Source: Gammaproteobacteria bacterium (GTDB lineage: Bacteria; Pseudomonadota; Gammaproteobacteria; Pseudomonadales; Azotimanducaceae). From it: a DNA stretch of 64,000 nt. Below are positions 44,879-53,009 of the stretch, piece by piece (position 1 is the first letter of the stretch; each line of letters starts with the position of its first letter). The position numbers and the translations under genes were made by a program. Location: NCBI GenBank assembly GCA_026706385.1, contig JAPOYV010000048.1, positions 1 to 64,000 on the forward strand, given 5' to 3'. The notes below the pieces were generated by a model that saw only the letters and a program-made list of their open reading frames with translations, did not search any database and was not told the DNA's origin.

Positions 44879-45889
44879 CTATCCGCGCTTCGATGACGGC
44901 GTGGGCAGGTCGTACTTCTTCAGGTAGCCGCGGAACTGGTCGTAGGTCAGTCCCAGCGCGGCCGCGGCCTTGCGCTGGTTGAATTGGCTCGTCGTCATCG
45001 CCTTGTTCACGAGGTCGATTTCGACGTCGCGGATGGTCTCCTTGAGGTTGAGCGGCAGATCGAGGCCGTCGCTCGGCTGTGCCTTGCCGTCGACCTCTGC
45101 GAGCGGGCGGAATGGCGACTGGAACGGATCGATCACGATCGCGTTGACGGGCTCGCCCTCAGGCGTCCGGTACACGGCGCGCTCGACGACGTTCTTCAGT
45201 TCGCGCAGGTTGCCGGGCCAGCGATGGTTCTCGAGCGCGGTCTCGGCAGCCGGCGTGAAGCCCGGGAAATAGTCTCGGCCCAATTCGCTCGCCATGTTGA
45301 TGGCGAAGTACTCCGCGAGCAGCGGAATGTCCTCGGCACGCTCGCGTAGAGGCGGCAAGGTGATCACGTCGAAGGCGAGGCGGTCGAGCAGGTCCAAGCG
45401 GAACCGGCCCTCGGCGGCGAGCCGGGGCAGGTCCTCGTTGGTCGCGGCCACCAGGCGTACGTTGACGCGCTGCGTCTTGCGTCCGCCGACGCGCTCGAAT
45501 TCGCCGTACTCGATCACCCGCAGCAGCTTCTCCTGGACGAGCCCGGATGTGGTCGCCACTTCGTCCAGGAACAGCGTGCCGCCGTCCGCGCGCTCGAATC
45601 GTCCCTGGTGGGCGCGGGTGGCACCGGTGAACGAGCCCGCCTCGTGGCCGAACAACTCCGACTCGATCAGCGAATCGCTGATCGCGGCGCAGTTGAGCTT
45701 CAGGAACTCGCTGTCCCAACGGTTCGACAGGTAGTGGAGGCGGGCGGCGACCAGCTCCTTGCCCGTGCCCCGTTCGCCGACCACGAGTACCGGCTTCTCG
45801 AGCGGGGCCACCTGCGACACCGCCTCCAACGCCAACAGGAAGGCTGGGGATTCGCCGACCATGCGGTCGGGTTCTTGGGGCCGCGGCAT
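44879..45889 (-). CDS. pspF: psp operon activator PspF (sigma-54 enhancer-binding protein)
   Basis: A 336-residue AAA+ activator of the phage-shock operon, inhibited by PspA. It lacks a receiver domain, as PspF does. Walker A is VVGERGTGKELVAARL, Walker B is GGTLFLDEVAT, and the sigma-54 contact loop reads GSFTGA where GAFTGA is usual. A Fis-type helix-turn-helix closes the protein (NQRKAAAALGLTYDQFRGYL). ATG 45889 is the start that fits the family; the open frame upstream is not similar. It is divergent from pspA, the standard arrangement. Confidence 0.93.
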   Translation of the reverse strand: MPRPQEPDRMVGESPAFLLALEAVSQVAPLEKPVLVVGERGTGKELVAARLHYLSNRWDSEFLKLNCAAISDSLIESELFGHEAGSFTGATRAHQGRFERADGGTLFLDEVATTSGLVQEKLLRVIEYGEFERVGGRKTQRVNVRLVAATNEDLPRLAAEGRFRLDLLDRLAFDVITLPPLRERAEDIPLLAEYFAINMASELGRDYFPGFTPAAETALENHRWPGNLRELKNVVERAVYRTPEGEPVNAIVIDPFQSPFRPLAEVDGKAQPSDGLDLPLNLKETIRDVEIDLVNKAMTTSQFNQRKAAAALGLTYDQFRGYLKKYDLPTPSSKRG

Positions 45890-46035
45890 GGTGTCCTTAC
45901 CGTTCCGATTCGCTGGTCCTAGACGTTGGTGATTCTGCCAACACTTGGTCGGTTGTGCCATGCGGCCTCGCGGGCGTGTCCGGCAGGACCCGTACAACGC
46001 CTGTTTCATCAACGGCTTATCAGCGGCGAGCCGTG

Positions 46036-46053
46036 TTGGCACGGAATCTGAAC
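46036..46053 (+). promoter_or_regulatory. Probable sigma-54 promoter of pspA
   Basis: TTGGCACGGAATCTGAAC matches the -24 element (TTGGCACG) fully and the -12 element partly: CTGAA where TTGCA or TTGTA is expected. It lies 62 bases before pspA ATG and faces it, like the E. coli pspA promoter. A GTTGG/CCAAC dyad at 45925-45942, about 100 bases further upstream, could be part of a PspF site. Confidence 0.65.
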
Positions 46054-46114
46054 GCTACAACGCAAGTGCCCCGGCATCGGGGCGTCAACGGAGTCCCGAA
46101 AGGAGGAGTATCCC

Positions 46115-46795
46115 ATGAGCGTGTTCTCGCGAATCGCCGACATCGTCAACTCCAACCTCAATGCCTTGCTCGACGAGGCAGAGGATCCGGAGAAGATGGT
46201 GCGCCTGATCATCCAGGAGATGGAAGAGACCCTGGTCGAAGTCAGGACCACGTCGGCCCGCGCCATCGCCGACAAGAAGGAACTGTCGCGTCGTCGCAGC
46301 CTGCTGCAACACGAAGCGGGCGAGTGGCAGCGCAAGGCCGAACTGGCGATCACCAAGGACCGCGACGACTTGGCCCGTGCGGCGCTGGTCGAGCGGACCA
46401 AGGCCGTCGACCAGTCGCAGACCCTCGACGAGGAGCTCGGCGTCCTCGACGAGACCCTGGCCAAGCTCAACGACGACATCCACGCGTTGCAGGAGAAGAT
46501 CAAGGACGCGAAGAATCGCCAGAACGCGATCATTCTCCGCGGCCAGGCGGCGCAGACGCGCCTCGGCGTGCGCCGGCAACTCAGCAACCACAACATCGAC
46601 GACGCCATGACCCGCTTCGAGCAGTACGAGCGCAAGATGGACGACCTTGAGGGTCAGGTCGAGTCCTACGACATGGGTCAGCGCACGTTGGCAAGCGAGA
46701 TCGACGAACTCGACCGCGACGACGCGGTCGCCGAAGAGCTCGAAGCGCTGAAGGCGCGCGTCAAGAACGGCGACGTCGACCAGTCGAACGGTTGA
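46115..46795 (+). CDS. pspA: Phage shock protein A
   Basis: The 226-residue peripheral membrane protein belongs to the PspA/Vipp1/ESCRT-III family, which binds stressed inner membrane and also inhibits PspF. The amphipathic start MSVFSRIADIVNSNLNALLD is typical, followed by long coiled-coil helices (EDPEKMVRLIIQEMEETLVE). A GGAGGAG site precedes ATG 46115. It is the first gene of the psp operon. Confidence 0.97.
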   Translation: MSVFSRIADIVNSNLNALLDEAEDPEKMVRLIIQEMEETLVEVRTTSARAIADKKELSRRRSLLQHEAGEWQRKAELAITKDRDDLARAALVERTKAVDQSQTLDEELGVLDETLAKLNDDIHALQEKIKDAKNRQNAIILRGQAAQTRLGVRRQLSNHNIDDAMTRFEQYERKMDDLEGQVESYDMGQRTLASEIDELDRDDAVAEELEALKARVKNGDVDQSNG

Positions 46796-46803
46796 GGTGT
46801 CGC

Positions 46804-47082
46804 ATGGACGAGCTCTTTCCTTTGATCTTCGTCCCCACGCTGCTGTTTATGGTCGTGGTTGCGCCGATCTGGATCATCAACCACTACCGCGTCAAGGGCC
46901 GCACCAACGCGTCCCTGACCGAGGACGAGCGCGTGGAGCTCGAACGGTTGGTGAACGCCGCGGCGGGAATGCGCGAACGCATCGAAACCTTGGAGTCGAT
47001 CCTGGACGCCGAAACGCCAGGCTGGCGTGGCCGTCCCGGGGCTGCCGAGTCACGACTGGGGGTTCGCGATGGCCAAGACTGA
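46804..47082 (+). CDS. pspB: Phage shock protein B
   Basis: The 92-residue protein has an N-terminal membrane helix (FPLIFVPTLLFMVVVAPIW) followed by IINHYRVKGRTNASLTEDE and a coiled coil (LVNAAAGMRERIETLESIL). PspB and PspC relay envelope stress to the PspA-PspF complex. It begins eight bases after pspA and overlaps pspC by 14 bases. The last residues may have been altered by the repeat that begins at its stop codon (47082). Confidence 0.93.
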   Translation: MDELFPLIFVPTLLFMVVVAPIWIINHYRVKGRTNASLTEDERVELERLVNAAAGMRERIETLESILDAETPGWRGRPGAAESRLGVRDGQD

Positions 47083-47824
47083 AGAGCCCTCAGCCGGGGA
47101 GCGCCCCCGCCGCGAAGCGGCGGGCAGGGGCACTGCTCCTCGCAAGAGAGAGTCGGCGGAAGGCGGGCATGTCGGACGCGCCGTGGCGCGCTTGGAGGAA
47201 GCGGTCAACGACTTGGTGGCCTCAGCCGGCGAGTCGGCTGCCGGCTACATCGACCGAGCCGCCGAGCGCGTGCGACGTCAGGTAGCGTTACGGAAACTTG
47301 CCGGCGACCAGGCGGAGCCTCGCGGGAACTACCGGCCGCGGCCGCACCGCGAACCGGCCTGGCTGTGGTCCGACGAGCCGCGCTCGGTGAAGCTGTATCG
47401 CGACACCAAGCGGGGCAAGCTGCTCGGGGTGTGCGCGGGCATCGGTCGATACTACGGCGTGGAGGTGTGGGTCGTCCGCTGCGCCGCCATCACGGCGGTG
47501 ATATTCCTCAACTGGCTTGCGGTGGCCGCCTATTTGATTGCAGGCCTGTTCGTGTTGGAGAAGGAGCCAGCGCGCGGCAAGAAAGCCGCACGCCGGAGGC
47601 GCGCGAAGCGCGACAGGCGGATCCCCGACGAAGATGAAGACCAGGCCGAAATTGAGCGGCGCTACGCGCTACCGTCACCGCGGCAGCAGTTGCGCACAGT
47701 GGATGCGGAGTTCGACGAAGTCGAGTTGCGCCTGCGGCGCATGGAGACGCACATCACGTCGGGCCGCTACGAATTGCACCGCGAGTTCGGACGTATCGGC
47801 GACGGCGAGAGCGCCGTCAATTGA
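47069..47824 (+). CDS. pspC: Phage shock protein C with repeat-derived N-terminal stretch
   Basis: A 251-residue inner-membrane sensor. The PspC domain lies at about residues 105-170 (LYRDTKRGKLLGVCAGIGRYYGV, then two hydrophobic helices to AGLFVLEK). A basic segment and a C-terminal coiled coil follow (AEFDEVELRLRRMETHI). Residues about 5-27 are encoded by a 66-nt palindromic repeat (47082-47147) that also occurs in hrpA. Without it the protein would start MAKTE and continue directly into the ESAEGGHVGRAV region. At 251 residues it is well above E. coli PspC (119), mostly through the extra N- and C-terminal parts. Confidence 0.9.
   Translation: MAKTEEPSAGERPRREAAGRGTAPRKRESAEGGHVGRAVARLEEAVNDLVASAGESAAGYIDRAAERVRRQVALRKLAGDQAEPRGNYRPRPHREPAWLWSDEPRSVKLYRDTKRGKLLGVCAGIGRYYGVEVWVVRCAAITAVIFLNWLAVAAYLIAGLFVLEKEPARGKKAARRRRAKRDRRIPDEDEDQAEIERRYALPSPRQQLRTVDAEFDEVELRLRRMETHITSGRYELHREFGRIGDGESAVN
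47082..47147 (+). repeat. Long-form (66 nt) palindromic repeat inside pspC
   Basis: The unit runs from AAGAGCCCTCAGCC to CTCCTCGCAAGA and includes the stem CCGCCGC-GAA-GCGGCGG. It matches the long unit in hrpA at all but a few positions. The reading frame used in pspC (GERPRREAAGRG) differs from that used in hrpA (GSAPAAKRRAGA), so the similarity is at DNA level. It begins at the last base of the pspB stop codon. Confidence 0.88.
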
Positions 47825-47863
47825 CGTTCCGAGCTAATCCAACGAAAACCTAAGGAGACACAC

Positions 47864-48106
47864 ATGAGCTGGGCAACAGCCATATTCCTGATCGTGGCCA
47901 TGAGCTTGTCCATTCCGCTCTTGAAAATCTGGACGAACCACCAACGCAAACGCAGGGCGCACGCCGACGTGGACGAGGCGAGAGTCGGGTCCGTGGAGAC
48001 CGAACTCGACGAGCTGCGCGAGCGGGTGGAAACCCTGGAACGCATCGTGACCGACGAACGCCATCGCCTCGAGCGGGAGTTCGATCAGCTCGACGGTACC
48101 CGCTAG
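47864..48106 (+). CDS. Small membrane/coiled-coil protein, PspB-like
   Basis: An 80-residue protein with a membrane helix (SWATAIFLIVAMSLSIPLL) and a charged coiled coil (VETELDELRERVETLERIV). The plan is that of PspB, though residues differ. It follows pspC by 39 bases with an AAGGAGA site before ATG, so it probably belongs to the psp operon, either as a second PspB-type protein or as the counterpart of the small extra psp genes (pspD/pspG) of enterics. I cannot decide which. Confidence 0.72.
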   Translation: MSWATAIFLIVAMSLSIPLLKIWTNHQRKRRAHADVDEARVGSVETELDELRERVETLERIVTDERHRLEREFDQLDGTR

Positions 48107-48144
48107 CCACCTGCCCCCGCCCCGGCGTGGCAAACTAGCCGGGC

Positions 48145-48759
48145 ATGGCGGACACGTGCTGCAACACCATCGACGTCGCGAACCTGCACGCCGGGCAACG
48201 TCGGGTGCTGGCGTGGGTCTTCGCCATCAACCTCGCCGCCTTCGCGGTCATGGTCACGGGCTCGCTGCTGAGCGGCTCGTCCGCCTTGTTGTCCGGGACC
48301 CTGGACAATCTGGGCGATGCGCTGACATACGCCTTGAGTCTCGCCGTCGTCGGCGCCTCGACGCGGGCCAAGGCACGGGTGGCGATGCTCAAGGGGCTGC
48401 TGATCCTCGGTGCCGCGCTGGCCGTCGCCGTGCAGATCGCTTGGCGACTCTCGGACATGCAGGCGCCGGTGGCATCCACCATGTCCGTCGCCGCGGTCGT
48501 CAACCTGGCGGCGAACGCCGTCTGCCTCAAGCTACTCACCCCCTACCGTCGCGGCGACGTCAACATGTCGTCCTCCTGGGAATGCTCGCGGAACGACGTC
48601 GTGGAAGGCATTGCCGTGATCGGCGCCGCCGTCGCTGTCTGGGCGTTCGACTCCGCCTGGCCGGACATCCTCGTGGCCGTGATTCTGCTCGCCGTCTTCC
48701 TGCGTTCGGCTAGCCGCGTCCTGCGCGGCGCGTGGCGGGAACTGGCCCCGGCAGTCTAG
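48145..48759 (+). CDS. Cation diffusion facilitator-like membrane protein
   Basis: The 204-residue protein resembles the transmembrane half of CDF/CzcD-type cation transporters: ALLSGTLDNLGDALTYALS matches the helix with the conserved D and N/D residues, and SSWECSRNDVVEGIAVIG the second metal-binding helix. About six membrane helices are seen. The cytoplasmic C-terminal domain of full CDF proteins is absent, as in a known short group of gammaproteobacterial members. The metal is unknown. It is 38 bases after the small psp-like gene. Confidence 0.8.
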   Translation: MADTCCNTIDVANLHAGQRRVLAWVFAINLAAFAVMVTGSLLSGSSALLSGTLDNLGDALTYALSLAVVGASTRAKARVAMLKGLLILGAALAVAVQIAWRLSDMQAPVASTMSVAAVVNLAANAVCLKLLTPYRRGDVNMSSSWECSRNDVVEGIAVIGAAVAVWAFDSAWPDILVAVILLAVFLRSASRVLRGAWRELAPAV

Positions 48760-48760
48760 G

Positions 48761-48808
48761 CGAGTCGCCTTGCGGCGACTCGAATCGAGGCGAACCGCAG
48801 GCGGTTCG
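48761..48808. repeat. Two consecutive perfect hairpins
   Basis: CGAGTCGCC-TTGC-GGCGACTCG (48761-48782) and CGAACCGC-AG-GCGGTTCG (48791-48808) stand in tandem just after the CDF-like gene stop and before the convergent VOC gene. They could end transcription from both sides, but no T-run follows. The core CGCCTTGCGG recurs in the hairpin at 57587-57605. Confidence 0.6.
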
Positions 48809-48863
48809 ACACGCTTCGCGTTCTCGCACCGGGATCAGCCCCTTCGGGACAGCCGTGGGGCGC

Positions 48864-49754
48864 TCAGGCGGCCGGTTCGACCAGCCTCCAGGTTACGCCG
48901 CAGACGTCGATGGACGCGAACTTCAGCGCAACACCCGGAACCGCCCACAGGTCGACGCCCACGACGCCGGTTCGACCATCGGACTCCGGCTCGACGAAAC
49001 GCATGGTCTGCCCTGCGGCCAGCTTGAGCGTGGCCGGACGCGCCGGGTCGATGGCGCTGCCCGCGCCAAGGCCGCGCATCCAGCGCTCGCACACCTCGAC
49101 GGGATCGGCGTCTCTTGCCGCGATCTCGACGGCCGCGAAACCGGTGGTGACGCCGCCGTGGGGGCGTGCGTCGACCCCGTTTTGCCAAGTGTTTCCGGCC
49201 GGGAAGTAGGCGCCCTTGTTGTTCGGGAAGTCACTCTGGCCCGGCCAATTCTCCTGGATCTCCGCCAGCGTGCCGAAGTCTCTCGGGTGGAACTGGACAT
49301 TGACGCCAGAGACCGTGCCGGGTGCCTTGGGTAGCGGCTCGCCAAGCACGTAGCGTCCCGCCTCGACCCCTGCCAACCCCGACCCGGGAGCGCCGGGACA
49401 GACGTTCCAGTCGCCCGAGACGATGCCGATGCCGGCACCTTGGGCGGACATCGACCGTGAAGCCACGGACACGTCGGGAACTTGCACGATTGCCATGTAG
49501 CCGCAGTCGCCGTTGCGCTCGAGCAGCCTGGTCTGGGTCGTGGAACGTTCCCAGGCCCGGTCCGTGGGGCAGACGGTCTCCAGGAACGAGTCGCCCAGGC
49601 GGATGTGCGTATTGGTGAGATTCCCGCCTGCGGCCATCCTCGGGTCGCGGAAGACGACGGGCGCGTCGAAGGCCGCGCACAGCACGGTGGATGTCCACTC
49701 CAGATCCCGCGCGAGCAGGCAGATCTGGCGCAGGCGCAGTACGGGGTCGGCCAT
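48864..49754 (-). CDS. VOC-superfamily (glyoxalase-like) protein
   Basis: A 296-residue protein with two vicinal-oxygen-chelate-like halves: LRLRQICLLARDLEWTS at the start and FAAVEIAARDADPVEVCERW in the second half, each beginning a beta-alpha-beta module. A metal ligand pattern is not obvious, so dioxygenase, glyoxalase or lyase activity cannot be chosen. It is on the same strand as the PhyH dioxygenase (about 95 bases downstream of it), which suggests a catabolic role, by inference. Confidence 0.72.
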   Translation of the reverse strand: MADPVLRLRQICLLARDLEWTSTVLCAAFDAPVVFRDPRMAAGGNLTNTHIRLGDSFLETVCPTDRAWERSTTQTRLLERNGDCGYMAIVQVPDVSVASRSMSAQGAGIGIVSGDWNVCPGAPGSGLAGVEAGRYVLGEPLPKAPGTVSGVNVQFHPRDFGTLAEIQENWPGQSDFPNNKGAYFPAGNTWQNGVDARPHGGVTTGFAAVEIAARDADPVEVCERWMRGLGAGSAIDPARPATLKLAAGQTMRFVEPESDGRTGVVGVDLWAVPGVALKFASIDVCGVTWRLVEPAA

Positions 49755-49849
49755 CAGACCGCTACGCTCGTTTTTTCATCATGCGCGGTATTGTCCCTCG
49801 AAATGCGCTCGCAAGGGGAAGCGCCGCGGGCCACGACCATCCCCGAGGT

Positions 49850-50644
49850 TCATGCGTGCGCACGCGCGACCACCCGGCCGCCCCGAGTGATCGGTATGTT
49901 GTCCGCCTTGAACGTATTGCGTCCTTCGAGGTCAATGCAGTCCACCGCGCGGTAGGCGTTGATGAGCCCGATCTTGCTCACGCGGGTGTAGTTCGAATTG
50001 GCGCGGTGCATCAGGCAAGGGTGGAAGATCAGCACGTCGCCAGGTTGGAACTGCGGCGTGACGACACGCTTCGCGTAGGGCTCGAAGCCCACGATGACGC
50101 GCTTCTTCACCGGCCATCCGGGCATCTCGACGTGGCCGCGTTCGAACAGTCCGTCGCGGTGGCTGCCGGGCACCAGCGACGTGCCGCCGGTATCCGGTCC
50201 CATGTCGCCGAGGTAGGTCAAGGCAGATGCCAGCTTGTAGTTCGACAACGGGATGTAATCGGGCGCGTCCTGATGCCAGCCTTGGAAGTCGAAGTTCATC
50301 ATAGCCGGCTTCACCACGGTAGCCGACTGGTAGGCGTCGATGTCGTTGTCGTAGAGATCGACGAACGCCGCCGCCAGCCTTGCGTCGCGCATGTGCTCGT
50401 CGAGCCGCGGATGCTCGAGGAAGATGTCGTTGTAGTAGTACACCCGGTTCGGGTTCAGGGGGTCGCCGGGTTCGGTGGTCCACGGATCGAAGCCGATGCC
50501 GCGGGTGCCGCGCTTGGCGCGCTTGAGGATCTCTGCAGCCGCGTCGCGGAGTTCCTCGACGTCGACGCGGTCGAAGAAGGCGCGCAGGACCAGGTAGCCG
50601 TCCTCCGTGTACCGCTCGATGTCGCCGTTGGCGAGGCAGCCCAT
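49850..50644 (-). CDS. Phytanoyl-CoA dioxygenase (PhyH) family protein
   Basis: The 264-residue Fe(II)/2-oxoglutarate oxygenase shows the iron motif H124-x-D126 (GWHQDAPDY) with the distal histidine in LMHRANSNYTR (H213) and an arginine nearby for 2-oxoglutarate. VYYYNDIFLEHPRL and LVPGSHRDGLF are typical of the family. Substrates of bacterial members are diverse and cannot be predicted. ATG 50644 lies 14 bases after the stop of the Nramp-like transporter, so the two are probably co-transcribed. Confidence 0.86.
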   Translation of the reverse strand: MGCLANGDIERYTEDGYLVLRAFFDRVDVEELRDAAAEILKRAKRGTRGIGFDPWTTEPGDPLNPNRVYYYNDIFLEHPRLDEHMRDARLAAAFVDLYDNDIDAYQSATVVKPAMMNFDFQGWHQDAPDYIPLSNYKLASALTYLGDMGPDTGGTSLVPGSHRDGLFERGHVEMPGWPVKKRVIVGFEPYAKRVVTPQFQPGDVLIFHPCLMHRANSNYTRVSKIGLINAYRAVDCIDLEGRNTFKADNIPITRGGRVVARAHA

Positions 50645-50658
50645 GGGTCGGTCGACGC

Positions 50659-52122
50659 CTATTGCGTCACCACCTCCACGACCTTGCTGTAGATCGTGTA
50701 GCCGGCGAATGCGATATACATGGCCGATGCGAGCACCATGAAGACGATGTTGATCCACCCGGGACGCGCCGACTTCGGCAAGTGGGTGAGGTTCATGTAC
50801 AGGATCATCGGCACGTAGATCGCCATGACGAAGCCGCTCATGAGCGCGGCGATGAACAGGAAGTCGAGCCCGGCGATGTCGTACTTGCCGAAGAACCAGA
50901 CGCTGAACACGCCGATCCCCATGGTCGTGCCGACCAGCACGAGGTACCACTGTTCGAGCTTTAGCCAACGCCCGAACTTGAAGTTGGTGTGTAGGAGGTC
51001 GGCGAATATCCGGCTGCCGCCGTCGACGCCGCCGAGTTGCGTGCTGAAGAGCGCAGCCATGCCGACGATGAGGAACAGATAGCGACCGAAGGTTCCCATG
51101 CTCTGTTCCAGGATGGAGGCTAGATCCCATACCAGGCTCGCCCGGTCCGGAACCAGGCCGATCGGATGCAGTACGGCCAGAGCGCCGAACACGAACAGGA
51201 ACATGGTGAAGCTGCCGAGCAGCCAGAAGAACAGCGTCTGGTCGACCACCACGTAGCGGAACCAGTCCTTGAAGCGGCGCACGTTTTCCGCCGTCTCCGC
51301 GTACAGAAAGCCCGTGTCCCGTTCCTTCACCTCATGCCTATGGACCGCGCTCATGAGCGATGGGATGCGTGCGCCCATGCCGATGTCCTTCTCGCGCAGG
51401 TAGTAGGCGTAGTAGAGATTGCCGAGGCCGCCCGCGCCGGCGAAAACGACCGCCCCGAAGAAACGATTGAAGGTCAGCTGGTCGCGCACCGACCCGTCCT
51501 CGGCGAGGACATTCACGGGGAAGTCGGGGAAGCTGAAAACGCTGACCACGCCGCGCCACATCTCGAGGAAGATGTCGGCCGACCCGATCTCCCAGACAAC
51601 GTACAGGAGCCCGGCGACGATGACGACGATCAGCCCCATGATGCAGCGTTCCACCGCGGTGTAGATCACCTTGGGGCCGAACAGGATGGCCGCCACCAGC
51701 GCGAACACGATCGCGGTCCAGAGCCACGGGGGACTGTCGTGTTGCGGTCCGAAGATGAGGTCGCGCAACGCGATGCCGGTTTCGCGCGCCCATCCGGGCA
51801 GGAACTTGCCGACGAAGATCACGAAGACGAACAGGTACACCACCAGCTTGATGACCCTTGCCATGCCGGTGAAGGGGCTCTCGCCGGTGGCGATCGACCA
51901 GCGACCGATCTCGATGTTGACCCACAGTTGCAGGAAGATGCCGATCGCCGCGGCCCAGAGGAGTTGCGCGCCGACCACGGACGTGATCCAGGGCCACATG
52001 ATCAGTTCGCCGGAACCGATGGCCAGCCCGGCCATCACCACGCCCGGACCGACCATCTTGAGAATCGGCTTCTTGCGCTCGGGCAGCTCCGCTTCCTTGA
52101 GCGGCTGGATCGGGATCAGCAT
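50659..52122 (-). CDS. Nramp-like divalent metal transporter family protein
   Basis: A 487-residue protein with about eleven membrane helices, recognised as Nramp-related from its first helix (GPGVVMAGLAIGSGELIMWP) and later FSTQLGGVDGGSR and WYLVLVGTTMG. The canonical Nramp metal ligands DPGN in TM1 and MPH in TM6 are not seen: the first helix reads GSGE, and AGAGGLGNLYYAYYL stands in the TM6 region. It may therefore carry another ion or solute. A cytoplasmic loop between these (SLMSAVHRHEVKERDTGF) is longer than usual. ATG 52122 was chosen over the longer frame, which overlaps the phosphodiesterase. Confidence 0.75.
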   Translation of the reverse strand: MLIPIQPLKEAELPERKKPILKMVGPGVVMAGLAIGSGELIMWPWITSVVGAQLLWAAAIGIFLQLWVNIEIGRWSIATGESPFTGMARVIKLVVYLFVFVIFVGKFLPGWARETGIALRDLIFGPQHDSPPWLWTAIVFALVAAILFGPKVIYTAVERCIMGLIVVIVAGLLYVVWEIGSADIFLEMWRGVVSVFSFPDFPVNVLAEDGSVRDQLTFNRFFGAVVFAGAGGLGNLYYAYYLREKDIGMGARIPSLMSAVHRHEVKERDTGFLYAETAENVRRFKDWFRYVVVDQTLFFWLLGSFTMFLFVFGALAVLHPIGLVPDRASLVWDLASILEQSMGTFGRYLFLIVGMAALFSTQLGGVDGGSRIFADLLHTNFKFGRWLKLEQWYLVLVGTTMGIGVFSVWFFGKYDIAGLDFLFIAALMSGFVMAIYVPMILYMNLTHLPKSARPGWINIVFMVLASAMYIAFAGYTIYSKVVEVVTQ

Positions 52123-52196
52123 GGACGTTAAGGGTTCCTGTGTGCGAAGGGGCAAGCCTAGCAGCCCGACGGGCTTTGCGGCGGCGTGGCGTCCGG

Positions 52197-52907
52197 TCAG
52201 CGCGCGGGCTTGAGCAAGCGATCCGGGAAGTCGCCGAAAACGCCGGCCACCCCCATGGCACGCAACGCCGCTGCCCGCTCGGCATCGTTGACCGTGTAGA
52301 CGAGGCAAAGGCGGCCGCTTTCGCGGACGGCGTTGACCGTCGCCGTGCCGGCGATTCCGTCTGCGAGGTTCACCGACCAGGCGTCGAGTGCGCGCGCGGT
52401 GTCGAGGACGCCACGCCGCCATTCGGCGAGCAACGGTGCACAGGGAATGTCCGGACATAGGTCGCGGAAGCGCGCCAGTTCGGCGTGATCGAACGCGGAC
52501 ACGAGCAGCGGCCGCGTGCAACCGGTGACCGCACGGGCTACCGGCGCCGCCGTGCCGCGCCCCTTGAGTTCGATGTTGACGGCGATGCGGGTCGGCACCG
52601 CTTCGAGGACCTCGTCGAGCGTCGGGATGCGCTCCCCGTCGCCAGCGTCCAGCCTGCGCAGTGCCGCGAATGTCGTGGTGGCCACCTTGCCCCTTCCATT
52701 CGTGGTTCGCTCGACGTCGGCGTCGTGGATCACCAACAGGCGCTCGTCGGCGCTCAGGTGGACATCCAGCTCCACCGCGTCAACGCCGAGGCGAACGGCT
52801 TGCGAGAAGCTCGCCAGGGTGTTTTCCGGCGCCAATCCCGCGGCACCGCGATGGCCGATCACCCACAGGCCGTCGTAGCGTTGCGGCTTCGGCCACGGGG
52901 CGTGCAT
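52197..52907 (-). CDS. Glycerophosphodiester phosphodiesterase
   Basis: A 236-residue GDPD enzyme hydrolysing glycerophosphodiesters to glycerol-3-phosphate and an alcohol. The catalytic region is VIGHRGAAGLAPENTLASF with the metal and acid residues in VELDVHLSADERLLVIHD. IELKG and DFPDRLLKPAR mark later barrel strands. No signal peptide, so it is the cytoplasmic UgpQ type. ATG 52907 (or GTG 52910) fits; the frame further up is antisense to dnaX. It is divergent from dnaX. Confidence 0.92.
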   Translation of the reverse strand: MHAPWPKPQRYDGLWVIGHRGAAGLAPENTLASFSQAVRLGVDAVELDVHLSADERLLVIHDADVERTTNGRGKVATTTFAALRRLDAGDGERIPTLDEVLEAVPTRIAVNIELKGRGTAAPVARAVTGCTRPLLVSAFDHAELARFRDLCPDIPCAPLLAEWRRGVLDTARALDAWSVNLADGIAGTATVNAVRESGRLCLVYTVNDAERAAALRAMGVAGVFGDFPDRLLKPAR

Positions 52908-53009
52908 CACGAACCCCAACTGGCCCGGCAAGGGGACGATTTGACCGGACTGTCCAGAAGAACCGCGTTCACGGAGACGCGGGCCGTTTGCGTTAACATT
53001 TTCTCGATC

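Noticed and set aside
52908-53009. 4.5S RNA gene upstream of dnaX
   Set aside because: ffs can lie near dnaX, but the intergenic stretch lacks the expected conserved loop and hairpin.
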